Below are positions 48,719 to 58,270 of a DNA stretch of 64,000 nt, in pieces. The stretch spans positions 62,001 through 126,000 of the forward strand of contig NZ_JABJXT010000011.1 of the NCBI RefSeq assembly GCF_013155295.1, read 5' to 3'. Both the position numbers and the translations under genes were made by a program. The notes beneath the pieces were generated by a model. The model did no database searches and had not been told where the DNA came from. It worked only from the letters and a program-made list of their open reading frames with translations. Numbering within the stretch: position 1 is the stretch's first letter; each line of letters begins with the position of its first letter. Source of the DNA: Pseudogemmobacter hezensis. GTDB lineage: Bacteria; Pseudomonadota; Alphaproteobacteria; Rhodobacterales; Rhodobacteraceae.

Positions 48719-50884
48719 TTAGCCCTCGACTTTGGTCAGATCAGCGGTGCCCGAGCAGATGGCGCGGATCCGGTGCAGCAGGTTCAGGCGGTTTCTGCGG
48801 ATGATCTGGTTGTCGGTATTGATCTGGATCGTGTCGAAGAAGGCATCGATCGGGCCGCGCAGCGCCGCCATGGCCTGCATGGCAGTGGCGAAATCCTCGG
48901 CCTGCATGGCGGGGGTGATCTTCGCCTCGGCCTGGTCGAGCGCGGCAAAGAGGGCGCGCTCCTCATCTGTCTCGGCCAGTTTCGGATCCGGGCCGAAGCT
49001 ATATTCGACGCCGTCTTTTTCCTCGGCCTGGGTCAGGATGTTGTTGGCGCGTTTGTAGCCCTGAAGAAGGTTCTTGCCGTCCTCGGTTTTCAGCGTGTCG
49101 GAAAGGGCGGTTGCGCGTTTGACCAGCAGCGCCAGATCATCGCTGCCGGGCATGGCCAGGCAAGCGTCGATCACGTCATGGCGGATGCCCTGGTCTTTGA
49201 GGAAGACTTTTAGACGGTCGTGGAAGAAAGCGAGGAGACTTGCGACATCTTCGTCATGGGCAGGGCGTATCCAGCCTTCGAGCGAGCCTGAAAAAATCTT
49301 CATCTCATCCGCAGAGGCTCCGCGTGACAGGCTGTCATGGCGGGCAGTGCGGTAATCATAATCACCCAGTGCCGTTCTGAACAGTTTGGTGAGGCTGAGA
49401 TTGATGTCATTCCCCAGCACCAGCCGGATCACGCCAAGCGCGGCGCGGCGCAGGGCGAAGGGGTCTTTCGAGCCGGTGGGTTTCTCGTCGATAGCCCAGA
49501 AGCCGGTCAGGGTGTCGAGTTTGTCGGCCAGCGCGACTGCGACCGAGACAGGCTCGGACGGGACGGCGTCAGAGGGGCCGAGGGGCGAATAATGGTCGCG
49601 GGCGGCATTGGCGACCGCCTCAGGCTCGCCTGCCTGCAGCGCGTAGTAGCGGCCCATCACGCCCTGGAGTTCGGGGAACTCGCCGACCATCGCCGAGCGC
49701 AGGTCGAGTTTGGCAAGACGCGCGGCATGTTCGGCCTGATCGGGGTCAGCGCCGACCAGGGGCGCGATCTCGCGGGCGAGGGAGGCGATGCGGGCAATGC
49801 GGTCTGATTGCGAGCCGAGCTTCGACTGGAAGGTGACATGGGTCAGGCCCTCGGCCCATTCCTGCATGCCCGCTTTCGCCACCCGCAGGTCGTTTTCCCA
49901 GAAGAAGCGCGCATCCGACAGCCGCGCGGTCAGCACTTTCAGATTGCCCGCAAGGATCGTCGCGCCGTCATCCGGCGTCTCGATATTGGCGACGGTCAGG
50001 AAGGCCTCAATCCGGCCGGTTTTCGGATTACGGGCCGAGAAGAATTTCTGATGTTCGCGCATGCTGGTTTGCAGAACCTCGGGCGGCAGGCCAAGGAAGG
50101 CTTCGGGGATCTGGCCCATCAGCGGCACCGGCCATTCGACAAGGCCCGCGATCTCGGTCAGAAGGGCGCGGTCCTCGACCACCTCCAGCCCGGCGGCGAA
50201 GGTCAGGTTTTTGGCGCCATGGGCGATGGCCTCTTCACGCTCGGCCTGGTCCAGCATCACTTTGGCGCGGCGGAGTTTGGCGGCGTAATCCTCAAATGAG
50301 GTGACCGCAAAGCGACCCGGCCCCATGAAGCGGTGGCCCTCGGTGGTGTCGCCCGAGGGGATGCCATCGACCGACAGCGGAACCACGGTGGCGCCGGCCT
50401 CATCATGCAGGATGCAAAGGATCGAATGCAGCGGGCGCACCCACCGCAGGGAACCTGTGCCCCAACGCATGGATTTCGGCCAGGGGAAGTTGCGGATCGC
50501 AGCTTCCAGCACCTCGGCGATGATCTCTGCCGCGGCGCGGCCGGGCTTTTCCACCACCGCAAACCAGACCTCGGCCTTTTTGTCGGCGCGTTTTTCCAGC
50601 TGATCGAGGCTCAGCCCGGTCGAGCGCAGAAACCCGTCGATTGCCGCCTGGGGCGCATCGGTGCGCGGGCCCTTGCGCTCTTCGCGGGTGGGGCGGCTTT
50701 CGGAGGAAAGCCCTTCCAGTGCCAGCACCAGGCGGCGCGGCGTTGAGAAGGTGCCAGCGCCCGAATAGGTCAGCCCGGCCTCAACCAGGCCATCGGTGAC
50801 CAGTTTTTTCAGCGCCTCACGGGCGGCGCCCTGCATGCGGGCGGGGATTTCTTCGGAGAAGAGTTCAATCAGAAGATCAGGCAT
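48719..50884 (-). CDS. glyS: Glycyl-tRNA synthetase beta subunit
   Basis: The 721-residue beta subunit of the bacterial alpha2beta2 GlyRS starts with MPDLLIELFSEEIPARM, the family hallmark. It continues with TPRRLVLALEGL, the HD-like central region (SKLGSQSDRIARIASLA; VVGEFPELQGVMGRYYA-type motif) and a C-terminal tRNA-binding helical domain. It recognises tRNA(Gly) and assists the alpha subunit encoded by glyQ upstream. A small membrane-protein gene lies between the two subunit genes, with a 172-base gap before glyS. The length is somewhat above the E. coli protein (689). The PPDK-like gene follows on the same strand. Confidence 0.96.
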   Translation of the reverse strand: MPDLLIELFSEEIPARMQGAAREALKKLVTDGLVEAGLTYSGAGTFSTPRRLVLALEGLSSESRPTREERKGPRTDAPQAAIDGFLRSTGLSLDQLEKRADKKAEVWFAVVEKPGRAAAEIIAEVLEAAIRNFPWPKSMRWGTGSLRWVRPLHSILCILHDEAGATVVPLSVDGIPSGDTTEGHRFMGPGRFAVTSFEDYAAKLRRAKVMLDQAEREEAIAHGAKNLTFAAGLEVVEDRALLTEIAGLVEWPVPLMGQIPEAFLGLPPEVLQTSMREHQKFFSARNPKTGRIEAFLTVANIETPDDGATILAGNLKVLTARLSDARFFWENDLRVAKAGMQEWAEGLTHVTFQSKLGSQSDRIARIASLAREIAPLVGADPDQAEHAARLAKLDLRSAMVGEFPELQGVMGRYYALQAGEPEAVANAARDHYSPLGPSDAVPSEPVSVAVALADKLDTLTGFWAIDEKPTGSKDPFALRRAALGVIRLVLGNDINLSLTKLFRTALGDYDYRTARHDSLSRGASADEMKIFSGSLEGWIRPAHDEDVASLLAFFHDRLKVFLKDQGIRHDVIDACLAMPGSDDLALLVKRATALSDTLKTEDGKNLLQGYKRANNILTQAEEKDGVEYSFGPDPKLAETDEERALFAALDQAEAKITPAMQAEDFATAMQAMAALRGPIDAFFDTIQINTDNQIIRRNRLNLLHRIRAICSGTADLTKVEG

Positions 50885-51056
50885 GACAGCACCGCGATAT
50901 GTGAGTGCCGCAGTCCCTACCCATTCTTGCGCCAGATCACAACAGAGGCGAATGCCTCACCGCCAATCGGGGCGGCAGATCCGGCAGCGGGGCGGGGGGC
51001 GGCCAGTGGGTGAAAAAAAGAACGCGAATAACGGCGTAAAACGCCGGATTAACGGG

Positions 51057-51557
51057 TTACGGTGTGCCCTCGGCCTCGCCGTTCAGCTGATGCCAGGCGA
51101 AGGCGCGGCCATCGGGGAATACCGCGACCACCCGATCAACGCCGGGGTTGATATTCTCTTCGGCCAGAAAGGCCAGCGCCTCGCCGGTTTCCAGCGCATG
51201 GCCGACCTCATCCGCCTTATAGCAGCCAAACCAGCTGGGGCCGTTCAGAGGCTCGGGCTTTTCATAGATCACATAGGTCTCGCTCAGCATGGCCAGCGAA
51301 AGCGGCGTGGTGAAACAGGCGCGAAACCGCAGGGGCGAGCTGTCAGCGTCGATCCCCTCGACATTTTCCGCAACGATCAGCTCTGGCTGGTCAGATCCGA
51401 TGGGCGTCAGCCGGATCTCGGTCTCGCCCGGGCCGAAGGCCACCGGCTGGTAGAAGGCGTAAACCTGCAGCCAATACATCAAAGCGCCTGCCACCAGACC
51501 TGTCACGACCAGCCCTCCTGCTGCGATTTTCCCGAAATTGACCCGGCGGGCCGTCAC
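51057..51557 (-). CDS. Small membrane-anchored protein between glyQ and glyS
   Basis: The 166-residue protein has one N-terminal membrane segment ([22 protein letters not shown]) followed by a ~135-residue extracytoplasmic domain with two Cys (FRACFTTPL and WFGCYKADE) that may pair, and a C-terminal [17 protein letters not shown] strand. I recall a conserved Rhodobacterales family of unknown function (DUF6446) in this position, but cannot verify the number. Its start overlaps the glyQ stop by four bases, so it is coupled to glyQ translation. No enzyme motif is visible. A link to translation is only suggested by position. Confidence 0.78.
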   Translation of the reverse strand: MTARRVNFGKIAAGGLVVTGLVAGALMYWLQVYAFYQPVAFGPGETEIRLTPIGSDQPELIVAENVEGIDADSSPLRFRACFTTPLSLAMLSETYVIYEKPEPLNGPSWFGCYKADEVGHALETGEALAFLAEENINPGVDRVVAVFPDGRAFAWHQLNGEAEGTP

Positions 51558-52531
51558 GCTGTTGTCTCCGCCGTCATTTCTGCGTCACGCCCGGCTTCGG
51601 TCTGGCGGAAGGCATCGGCGCATTTCTTCGCCAGCGCCCGCACCCGGCCGATATAGGCCTGACGCTCGGTGACGGAGATCACGCCCCGCGCATCCAGAAG
51701 GTTGAAGAGGTGGCTGGCCTTGATCGTCTGATCATAGGCCGGATGCGCCATGATGATCGTTTTGCCGGTTTTCGGATCCTGAGGCGGGAAGTCCAGCAGG
51801 CGCTGGCATTCGGCCTCGGCATCCTCGAAATGGCGGAACAGCATCTCGGTGGTCGCACCGTCGAAATTGTGGCGCGAGTATTCTTCCTCGGTCTGGCGGA
51901 AGATATCGCCATAGGTCAGCGGGATCGGCGCATCGGGGTTGTTGAAGGGCATGTCCATGACATGGCCGACATTCATCACATACATCGCAAGCCGTTCCAG
52001 ACCATAGGTCAGCTCGCCCGATACGGGTTTGCAGTCATGGCCGCCGACCTGTTGGAAATAGGTGAACTGGCTGACCTCCATCCCGTCACACCAGACCTCC
52101 CAGCCAAGACCCCAGGCGCCCAGCGTCGGGCTTTCCCAGTCATCCTCGACAAAGCGGATGTCATGCAGGCCCAGATCGATGCCGATCGCCTTCAGCGAAC
52201 CGAGATACAGCTCTTGCAGGTTTGCGGGGCTGGGTTTGATGATGACCTGATACTGATAGTAATGCTGCAGGCGGTTCGGGTTTTCGCCATAGCGCCCATC
52301 GGTCGGGCGGCGCGAGGGCTGCACATAGGCGGCAGCCCAGGGTTTGGTGCCAAGGCTGCGCAGGGTGGTCGCCGGGTGGAAGGTGCCGGCACCGACCTCC
52401 ATGTCATAGGGTTGCAGCACCGCGCAGCCCTTGTCGGCCCAGTAGTTTTGCAGCCTCAGGATGATTTCCTGAAAGCTTCTGGGCGTCGTGGTGCCCTGAT
52501 CGGCGGCCTGATTTGCGCTGTTTTGTGCCAT
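51554..52531 (-). CDS. glyQ: Glycyl-tRNA synthetase alpha subunit
   Basis: The 325-residue catalytic subunit carries the class II core: [35 protein letters not shown] region, [29 protein letters not shown] with motif 2 arginines, [21 protein letters not shown] and [13 protein letters not shown] (motif 3). It charges tRNA(Gly) together with GlyS. The start is uncertain: ATG at 52531 (MAQNSANQ, with GGGAAAG upstream) is preferred; ATG at 52567 is in frame twelve codons earlier. The N-terminal ~17 residues before the core are Gln/Thr-rich and disordered. The gene opens the glyQ-membrane protein-glyS-PPDK-like unit. Confidence 0.95.
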   Translation of the reverse strand: MAQNSANQAADQGTTTPRSFQEIILRLQNYWADKGCAVLQPYDMEVGAGTFHPATTLRSLGTKPWAAAYVQPSRRPTDGRYGENPNRLQHYYQYQVIIKPSPANLQELYLGSLKAIGIDLGLHDIRFVEDDWESPTLGAWGLGWEVWCDGMEVSQFTYFQQVGGHDCKPVSGELTYGLERLAMYVMNVGHVMDMPFNNPDAPIPLTYGDIFRQTEEEYSRHNFDGATTEMLFRHFEDAEAECQRLLDFPPQDPKTGKTIIMAHPAYDQTIKASHLFNLLDARGVISVTERQAYIGRVRALAKKCADAFRQTEAGRDAEMTAETTA

Positions 52532-52933
52532 TTCCAAAGCTTTCCCGGTTTCGGCGGCAATTGGCATGGTCGGTGCCAGGCCCTTGCCGCCACGTATATC
52601 AGTGGCGCATCTTTTGCGGCATGGGCCTGGCGCGCAGTGGCTGCGACCCGGCAAAACCCTGCCAGCATTCGCGCATGTCCCTATCCATTGCCGCGCCCCG
52701 GGTCAATCACAGCGCGATCACAGGTCAACCACCGGCCCAGCACTGGTCAATCACTGGCCCATCACTGCGCGCATCTGCGGGCACGCACGGTCACATCATG
52801 GCGAGCAGCGGCCGCCTTTGGCCTTGTGGGGCTTGTTCTCATCCCCGGGGGCGGTATTGGTAACCTCTATGTGATAAAACAGATGTAATCCGGGCGGAGC
52901 CTTCCCCCGGCCAGCCGGAAGCACTCAGCCCGT
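52532..52933. other. Intergenic region upstream of glyQ and the SPOR-domain gene
   Basis: A 402-base divergent promoter region with no credible gene. It contains a three-copy 22-base tandem repeat (52701-52766) and AT-richer sequence (TATTGGTAACC...GTGATAAAA) near 52855-52885 that may hold the plus-strand promoter. Overlapping open frames here are not supported by composition or ribosome-binding sites. Confidence 0.6.
52701..52766 (+). repeat. Three 22-base tandem repeats
   Basis: Units start with GGTCAATCAC, GGTCAACCAC and GGTCAATCAC at 52701, 52723 and 52745; each consists of two related 11-base halves ending in ATCAC or AGCAC. The period is two helical turns. The array is non-coding and too compact for a CRISPR array, since there are no spacers. 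Confidence 0.85.
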
Positions 52934-54802
52934 ATGATTTTTTCCCGATTCACACCCCGCCAGCATGTTTTGCGCCCGATGCTGCTGATTGCCACCCTGC
53001 TGACGGTTTTCGTAAACGCAAAAGCGGCCACCGCCCAGGAGAGGCGCTGGATCCAGGTCGAGGCGCTGCCGAACCTGACCCGCGCCAATGACCGCGCCGC
53101 CGCTTTCCAGCAAAGCCTCAATCAGCATGGCATCAGCGGGATCTGGGGCTTTGGCCTGCCGTCGGGCTGGTTCGGGGTGGTGATCGGCCCCTATGACGGC
53201 GAAGAGGTGGGCGGCGTTCTTGCTTCGCTGAAGTCAGAGCGGCTGATCCCCTCTGACAGCTATATCACCGACGGGCGCGAGTTCCGCGATCAGTTCTGGC
53301 CAGCGGATGGCGCGGCTCCGCCTGCTGAAGCGGTCCCTGCGGAAGTGCCCCCTGCCGAAGTGACACCCGCCGAAGAGATTTTCCCCGAAGAGGTGCTTTC
53401 AGCGCCCCAGCCAGCGCCCCAGCCGGATCAGGCTGCACCGGAGGCTGAGATCGTCGCTGAACCGGCAGATGAAACCCCGGCCGAGGCGCGTGCCTCTGAG
53501 GCCGCGCTTGACACCGATCAGCGCAAAAGCCTGCAGGCTGCGCTGCAATGGTTTGGCCATTACCAGGGCGGCATTGACGGCGCATTCGGCCCCGGCACCC
53601 GCAACTCGATGGCGGCCTGGCAGTCGGCCCAGGGGCTGGAGCCGACGGGCATCCTGACCACCCGCCAGCGCGAGGCGCTGCTTTCCGCCCATCAGGGCGA
53701 GGTGATCGCCTTTGGCTTCGCAGGCGTCGAAGAACAGGAAAGCGGCATCGACGTGACGCTGCCGCTGGCGCTGGTCACATTCGACCGCTACGAGCCGCCC
53801 TTCGTTCATTACCGTGAGAAAAACGGCTCTGGCCTGTCGCTGGTGCTGATCTCGCAACCCGGCGATCAGGGCAGCCTTGCGGGGCTTTACGACGTGATCG
53901 GCAGCTTTGAGGCGATGCCCGCTGGCGGCACCCGCGCCCTGCGCGACAGCGAATTTACCATCGAGGCCACGGATGCCCGCGTTCACAGCCGGGCCGTGGC
54001 GCGGCTGAGCGGCGGGCTGATCAAGGGCTGGATGGCTTTCGGCAAGCCCGAAAACGCCGCCCGCGACGCCCGGATCTATGAGGTGATCAGCGCCAGTTTC
54101 CGCGCCGTGGGCGATACCGCGCTTGATCCGGGCCTTGTGCCGCTGGATGAGGCCGCCCGTCGCGGCCTGGTGGCCGGGATTGAGGTGAAAAAGCCGATCC
54201 GGGGACGCTCGGGCTTTTATGTGGCGGCGGATGGGGCGGTTCTGACCACCTCAGAGGCGGTGCAAAGCTGCGGCCGTATCACGCTTGATCACGCGACCGA
54301 GGCGAAGCTGGTATTTGACGAGGCGGGCCTTGCGCTTTTGCGCCCGGTGACGCCGCTGGCCCCGGCTGCGGTGGCGACTTTCGCCGCCAGCCCGCGCCCG
54401 GGCGCAGGGATCGTGGTGGCGGGCTATCCCTATGAGGGCCGCCTGCCAGCCCCCGTCCTGACCCATGGCAGCTATGAAGAGGCGGGCGGGCTGGACGGAG
54501 CGCCGGGCCTTGCGCGGCTGTCGGTTGCCACCCAGGCCGGGGATGCCGGCGGCGCGGTGCTGGATGGATCGGGCGCGGTGATCGGCATGCTTTTGCCCGC
54601 GCAGGCGGCGCGTGCCGGCGCGGCTCAGGGCCAGGAGCTGCCCGCTGACGTGGCCTTTGCGGCGGATACCGCACGGATCAGCACGGCGTTGCAGGGCGCG
54701 GGGATCACGGTTGCCCAATCGGCGGCTGCCCCGGCCCTGGCGCCGGAAACCCTGAACCGCACGGCGCGGGGGATGACGGTGCTGGTATCCTGCTGGCAGT
54801 AA
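52934..54802 (+). CDS. Secreted SPOR / peptidoglycan-binding / trypsin-like pseudoprotease protein
   Basis: The 622-residue protein has, in order: a signal peptide (residues 1-~35); a SPOR-like domain (~38-112, WIQVEALPNLTRANDRAAAF, FGVVIGPYDGEEV); a Pro/Glu/Ala linker of degenerate PAEV repeats (~128-185); a PG_binding_1 domain (~193-252, LQWFGHYQGGIDGAFGPGTR); an unassigned ~150-residue domain; and a trypsin-like fold (~425-600). In the last, the catalytic positions are changed: LTTSEAV replaces TNAHVV (Glu441 for His), AGLALLRP replaces the Asp motif (Gly465), and GDAGGAV replaces GNSGGPL (Ala538 for Ser). It therefore looks like a septal or wall-binding scaffold rather than an enzyme. A terminator follows. 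Confidence 0.82.
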   Translation: MIFSRFTPRQHVLRPMLLIATLLTVFVNAKAATAQERRWIQVEALPNLTRANDRAAAFQQSLNQHGISGIWGFGLPSGWFGVVIGPYDGEEVGGVLASLKSERLIPSDSYITDGREFRDQFWPADGAAPPAEAVPAEVPPAEVTPAEEIFPEEVLSAPQPAPQPDQAAPEAEIVAEPADETPAEARASEAALDTDQRKSLQAALQWFGHYQGGIDGAFGPGTRNSMAAWQSAQGLEPTGILTTRQREALLSAHQGEVIAFGFAGVEEQESGIDVTLPLALVTFDRYEPPFVHYREKNGSGLSLVLISQPGDQGSLAGLYDVIGSFEAMPAGGTRALRDSEFTIEATDARVHSRAVARLSGGLIKGWMAFGKPENAARDARIYEVISASFRAVGDTALDPGLVPLDEAARRGLVAGIEVKKPIRGRSGFYVAADGAVLTTSEAVQSCGRITLDHATEAKLVFDEAGLALLRPVTPLAPAAVATFAASPRPGAGIVVAGYPYEGRLPAPVLTHGSYEEAGGLDGAPGLARLSVATQAGDAGGAVLDGSGAVIGMLLPAQAARAGAAQGQELPADVAFAADTARISTALQGAGITVAQSAAAPALAPETLNRTARGMTVLVSCWQ

Positions 54803-54850
54803 ATCTTTGCAGCCTGGCCTGATTGGGGCCGGGCAGCGTCAATGATAAAT

Positions 54851-54884
54851 ATGGGGCAGGCCGGATCGGCTCTGCCCCATTTTC
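54851..54884 (+). terminator. Intrinsic terminator after the SPOR-domain gene
   Basis: ATGGGGCAG pairs with CTGCCCCAT around an inner GCCG-AT-CGGC helix, followed by TTTTC. It is 48 bases after the stop. Confidence 0.82.
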
Positions 54885-54962
54885 GTGGTGCGGGCGACTG
54901 ATGATCCTTCAGGGTGATGCTTCCGGGTGATCCTGCCCGGCGATCCTGCGGCGGTTATGCCC

Positions 54963-56411
54963 TCAGGCCCGCCAGAACGAGGGCAGCAACAGAACCAGCA
55001 CCGCCAGCAACCCCAGCCGTCCCAGGATCATCGCCAGCCCCATCACCGCAATCGCTGCATCGGGGAAATCGACGAAAGTCCCGGTCCGCTCGACCAGCGG
55101 GCCAAAGCCGTAGCCCACATTCCCCAGCGTGGTCCAGATCGCGAAAAGCGCCGATTCCAGATCCACCCCGATCAGCGTCAGCACCACGCTGAAGAGGCCA
55201 AGGATCAGGATATAGCCCGAGATGAACATGATCAGCGCCTGGATGATATCCTCTCCCACCGCGCGGCCGGCATATTTCACCGGATCGGCGGAATGGGGCA
55301 GGGCGATGCGGCGGACCTGGGCGCGCAGCACCGCAAATGAGATCTGCACCCGAAACACCGAAAGCCCCGATGCGGTCGAGCCTGAACAGGCCCCGATGAT
55401 CCCGATGATCAGCGCCACCACCAGCATCAGCCCGTCCCAGGTGGGAAAGCTGCCGGAAAAGAACCCGGTCGAGGACATGATCGAGGTCAGGTTGAACAGG
55501 CTTTCGCGGAAGGCGGGCTCGGCCTCCATGTCAGAGGTCAGCAGGCGCCAGATGAAGACGATCAGCACCGCCAGCCCAAGCCATGTCAGATAGGCCCGCA
55601 CCTGCGGGTCGCCCCACAGCGCGGCAGGCTGGCCATTGACCATCTGCACATAGCGGATGAAGGGCAGGCTGCCCGCCAGCATGAAAAACACCGCCACATA
55701 TTCCCCCGCCCCCTGAAAGGCGTTGAAGGAACTGTCATAGGGCGAGAAGCCCCCCGTCGCCACCGTGGTCAGCCCATGAACCACCGCCCCCAAAGGCGGC
55801 ATGCCGATGCCCAGATAGGTCAGCATGCAGATGCAGGTCAGTGCCACATAGATCAGCATCAGCTGGCGGGCGATATCGGTGGCCCGCGGCAGGGCCTTGC
55901 CGAAAGTGTCAAAGCCCTCGGTGCGGAAAAACTGCATGCCGCCCACCCGCATCAGCGGCAGGAAGATCATGGCGATAAAGGCAATGCCAAGGCCGCCGAT
56001 CCAGGTGGTCATGCCGCGCCAGAGGTTCATCCCCATCGGCAGGGCGTCCAGCCCGGTGATCACCGTGGCCCCGGTCGTTGTCAGCCCCGAGACCGCCTCG
56101 AACCAGGCGTGCAAATAGCCAAGGCCCGGCGCGCCAAGCATATAGGGCAGACCGGCGAAACAGGGCAGGATGAACCAGATCGCCGAGGTCAGCGCCCAGG
56201 CCTGGCGCACCCCCAGCGAATGGGTCTGGCTGTTGGCGGTTGCCAGCGCAACGCAGGTGCCCACCGACCCGGTGATCAGGGCGGCCCGCAAAAACGCCTG
56301 GGCATTCCCATCCCCCGCCCGCCAGTCAAGGATCGCCGGCGCCAGCATCAACAGCGCAAGGACGATCAGAATGCGTCCGATAACATAGGCCACGGGTCTG
56401 AGGTCGATCAT
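54963..56411 (-). CDS. trkH: TrkH-family potassium uptake protein
   Basis: The 482-residue membrane protein has the repeated M1-P-M2 layout of Trk/Ktr/HKT transporters. Selectivity-filter-like loops appear as SGLTTTGATVITG, VHGLTTVATGGFSPYD, MSSTGFFSGSF and TTLGNVGYGFGPL. It mediates K+ uptake across the inner membrane, normally with the NAD-binding TrkA subunit, whose gene is not in the window. The ATG at 56411 begins the hydrophobic N terminus; an in-frame ATG 12 codons upstream is possible and neither has a strong ribosome-binding site. It is a single gene, with the DUF1287 gene upstream on the same strand about 76 bases away. Confidence 0.93.
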   Translation of the reverse strand: MIDLRPVAYVIGRILIVLALLMLAPAILDWRAGDGNAQAFLRAALITGSVGTCVALATANSQTHSLGVRQAWALTSAIWFILPCFAGLPYMLGAPGLGYLHAWFEAVSGLTTTGATVITGLDALPMGMNLWRGMTTWIGGLGIAFIAMIFLPLMRVGGMQFFRTEGFDTFGKALPRATDIARQLMLIYVALTCICMLTYLGIGMPPLGAVVHGLTTVATGGFSPYDSSFNAFQGAGEYVAVFFMLAGSLPFIRYVQMVNGQPAALWGDPQVRAYLTWLGLAVLIVFIWRLLTSDMEAEPAFRESLFNLTSIMSSTGFFSGSFPTWDGLMLVVALIIGIIGACSGSTASGLSVFRVQISFAVLRAQVRRIALPHSADPVKYAGRAVGEDIIQALIMFISGYILILGLFSVVLTLIGVDLESALFAIWTTLGNVGYGFGPLVERTGTFVDFPDAAIAVMGLAMILGRLGLLAVLVLLLPSFWRA

Positions 56412-56487
56412 GATGCAAGGCTTATGCGCAGCCAGAGGCGCGGTCAAATCCCTTTACAGCCAGGGGAAACCGGGTCCGTATGGCAGC

Positions 56488-57135
56488 TTACGCGCCGAGG
56501 CGCTGCAGCTTTCTCAGCACTTCGGGGGTGATGCGGTAAAGCCCGGTCATGCGAAACTCGAACAGGCGGTCCTCGATCAGGCTGCCACGGCCGATATTAT
56601 GGACGATCAGCGGCGTGCCCCCCGCGCTTTTGCCGCTGCCCACCACCATCAGATGCGCCAGGTCGCCGGGGATCAGGCAGGTCACCACATCGCCGGGCTT
56701 ATAGGCGGCGGGATCCTCGCTGACCGGGATTTCGGCCCCGGTGCGTTCAAAGAGGCGGCGCAGATTGGGCACCCTTCGGTGGTCGATATTGCGGTCGGGG
56801 CGGCTCAGGCCCCAGTTTTTCGGATAGGCGGCGAAATTCGCCCGCATATCGGCATTGACCGCCAGTTGCAGATCAAGACCATGCGCCACCCGCAGGGCGC
56901 GGATCAGCACATCGGTGCAGACCCCGCGCTCGGGCGCAACATCGCCGCCGGGGAAATCCAGCGCCACATAGGCCGGGTCGTAGATGGTGACGACGCCCTG
57001 CTGCGCCTCGGCCGCGCGGGCGATTTCGGGGCCCGGATCTCTGGCGGGATCGTCAGACGCCCCTTCGGCCCGCAAAAGGGCAGGGGCCAGAAACGGGGCC
57101 GCCAAAAGCCCGATTGCCGCACGACGCGCGATCAT
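56488..57135 (-). CDS. DUF1287 family secreted protein
   Basis: The 215-residue protein has a signal peptide (MIARRAAIGLLAAPFLAPAL, cleavage near LRA-EGA) and a domain that fits DUF1287: VVTIYDPAYVALDFPGGDV, GVCTDVLIRALR, DRNIDHRRVPNLRRLF, YKPGDVVTC and HLMVVGSGKSAGGTPLIVHNIGRG. The conserved Cys in GVCTDV, the His in HLMVV and the HNIG motif suggest an NlpC/P60-like cysteine hydrolase fold acting on the wall (inference; the family is uncharacterised). Two Arg follow the start, but the motif is not a classical Tat signal. It is transcribed in the same direction as trkH and folE2, with short gaps. Confidence 0.85.
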   Translation of the reverse strand: MIARRAAIGLLAAPFLAPALLRAEGASDDPARDPGPEIARAAEAQQGVVTIYDPAYVALDFPGGDVAPERGVCTDVLIRALRVAHGLDLQLAVNADMRANFAAYPKNWGLSRPDRNIDHRRVPNLRRLFERTGAEIPVSEDPAAYKPGDVVTCLIPGDLAHLMVVGSGKSAGGTPLIVHNIGRGSLIEDRLFEFRMTGLYRITPEVLRKLQRLGA

Positions 57136-57178
57136 CCCTTACCCCGCTTTGCTTTCGTTGCGGCCTGACCCCGCCCGC

Positions 57179-58270
57179 TCAGCCGATGTGAAACAGCGAC
57201 TGGAACAGGCGCGGATCAAGGCTGGTCGCGGCGAAGGTTGGCCCCTCTGTCAGCAAGGATACCGCATCATGCGAGTGAAGGCTTTCCTGATGGCTGGCCA
57301 TCACGCGAAAGTCACCGATCCGGGGATCTGCCTGCAGAACCTGGCAAAAAGAGCGCGCCGCATCCTCGACAAAGATCGGATTGGCGGCGTTCAGCTCGGC
57401 AAAGGCCTGCTCATCCTCGCGTTTGACCATCACCTGGGTCTCGGTGACCACGGCCTTGCGGGCCAGATCGATCAGATCCTCAAACCAGAGCGTCTCGCCC
57501 GGGCGCACCACCACCGAGATCCGCGCGACAGAGCGCTGCGAATGCGGCGTCGCCAGCTGGCCACGGGTGCGGCGGGCATGTTCAGACAGCTCCAGCGAGC
57601 AGGGGCAGGTCGAGGAATAGACATAGTCGAAATGGATGATCCGAAGCCGCTCGCTGCCCTGATCGACCAGCTCCAGCGCGAAATCGTAATATTGCCAGCC
57701 AGTCAGGCCCGAACGCAGGCTTTCGACCTTAACCGGAAGGGAAAAGCGCATCTGGATGCGGGCGTCGAAGCTTTCCAGATCGCGGCGGTAATCCTCAAGC
57801 GCGGCCTCGATCACCCCGAAACTGAATGATTGTTCGGCATGGGCATAGAAAGAGCGCATGATGCGGCTCATATTGATGCCCTTTTTATCGGCCTCCAGGC
57901 TGACGGTGCCGGTGACCGAGGTTTCCAGCCGGACCTCACCCGCGTCGCGGGTCTGAAAGCGGATCGGCAGGCGAAAGTTTGAGATGCCCACATGCTGGAT
58001 CTGCACATGCGCCCCGGTGATCAGGCTGGAGGGGCCGTTTTGCAGATCGGGCAGGGTGGCGCGATAGGCCTGATTTGCCTCAAACGCCTCGGGATAGGTC
58101 CGGCTGAGCAGCGGATAGCCCTGTCCGGCCAGCAAAGACCCGGCCTCGGGGGCAAGCTCTGCGACCGCCCCGGCACCGGCATTTTCGGCCCAGCGGTGCA
58201 AAAGCTGCAGCGCGGCCTTAGCCTCTTCACGCGTCGGGCGCGTGTCCAGCTCACGGTCGTGGACGGTCAT
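57179..58270 (-). CDS. folE2: GTP cyclohydrolase FolE2
   Basis: FolE2 converts GTP to 7,8-dihydroneopterin triphosphate, the first step of folate and queuosine synthesis, and is the isozyme not homologous in detail to zinc-dependent FolE1. The 363-residue protein shows the FolE2 motifs: ISNFRLPIRFQTRDAGEVRLE, GINMSRIMRSFYAHAEQ, STCPCSLELSEHARRTRGQ (with the conserved Cys) and MVKREDEQAFAELN. Its product is the substrate (after dephosphorylation) of FolB, encoded elsewhere in the window. The upstream 150 bases contain no obvious Zur-type palindrome, so zinc control is not supported. No other cyclohydrolase is seen here. Confidence 0.94.
   Translation of the reverse strand: MTVHDRELDTRPTREEAKAALQLLHRWAENAGAGAVAELAPEAGSLLAGQGYPLLSRTYPEAFEANQAYRATLPDLQNGPSSLITGAHVQIQHVGISNFRLPIRFQTRDAGEVRLETSVTGTVSLEADKKGINMSRIMRSFYAHAEQSFSFGVIEAALEDYRRDLESFDARIQMRFSLPVKVESLRSGLTGWQYYDFALELVDQGSERLRIIHFDYVYSSTCPCSLELSEHARRTRGQLATPHSQRSVARISVVVRPGETLWFEDLIDLARKAVVTETQVMVKREDEQAFAELNAANPIFVEDAARSFCQVLQADPRIGDFRVMASHQESLHSHDAVSLLTEGPTFAATSLDPRLFQSLFHIG

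Noticed and set aside
52701-52766. Possible CRISPR array
   Set aside because: The repeat units are contiguous with no spacers and no cas genes are present.
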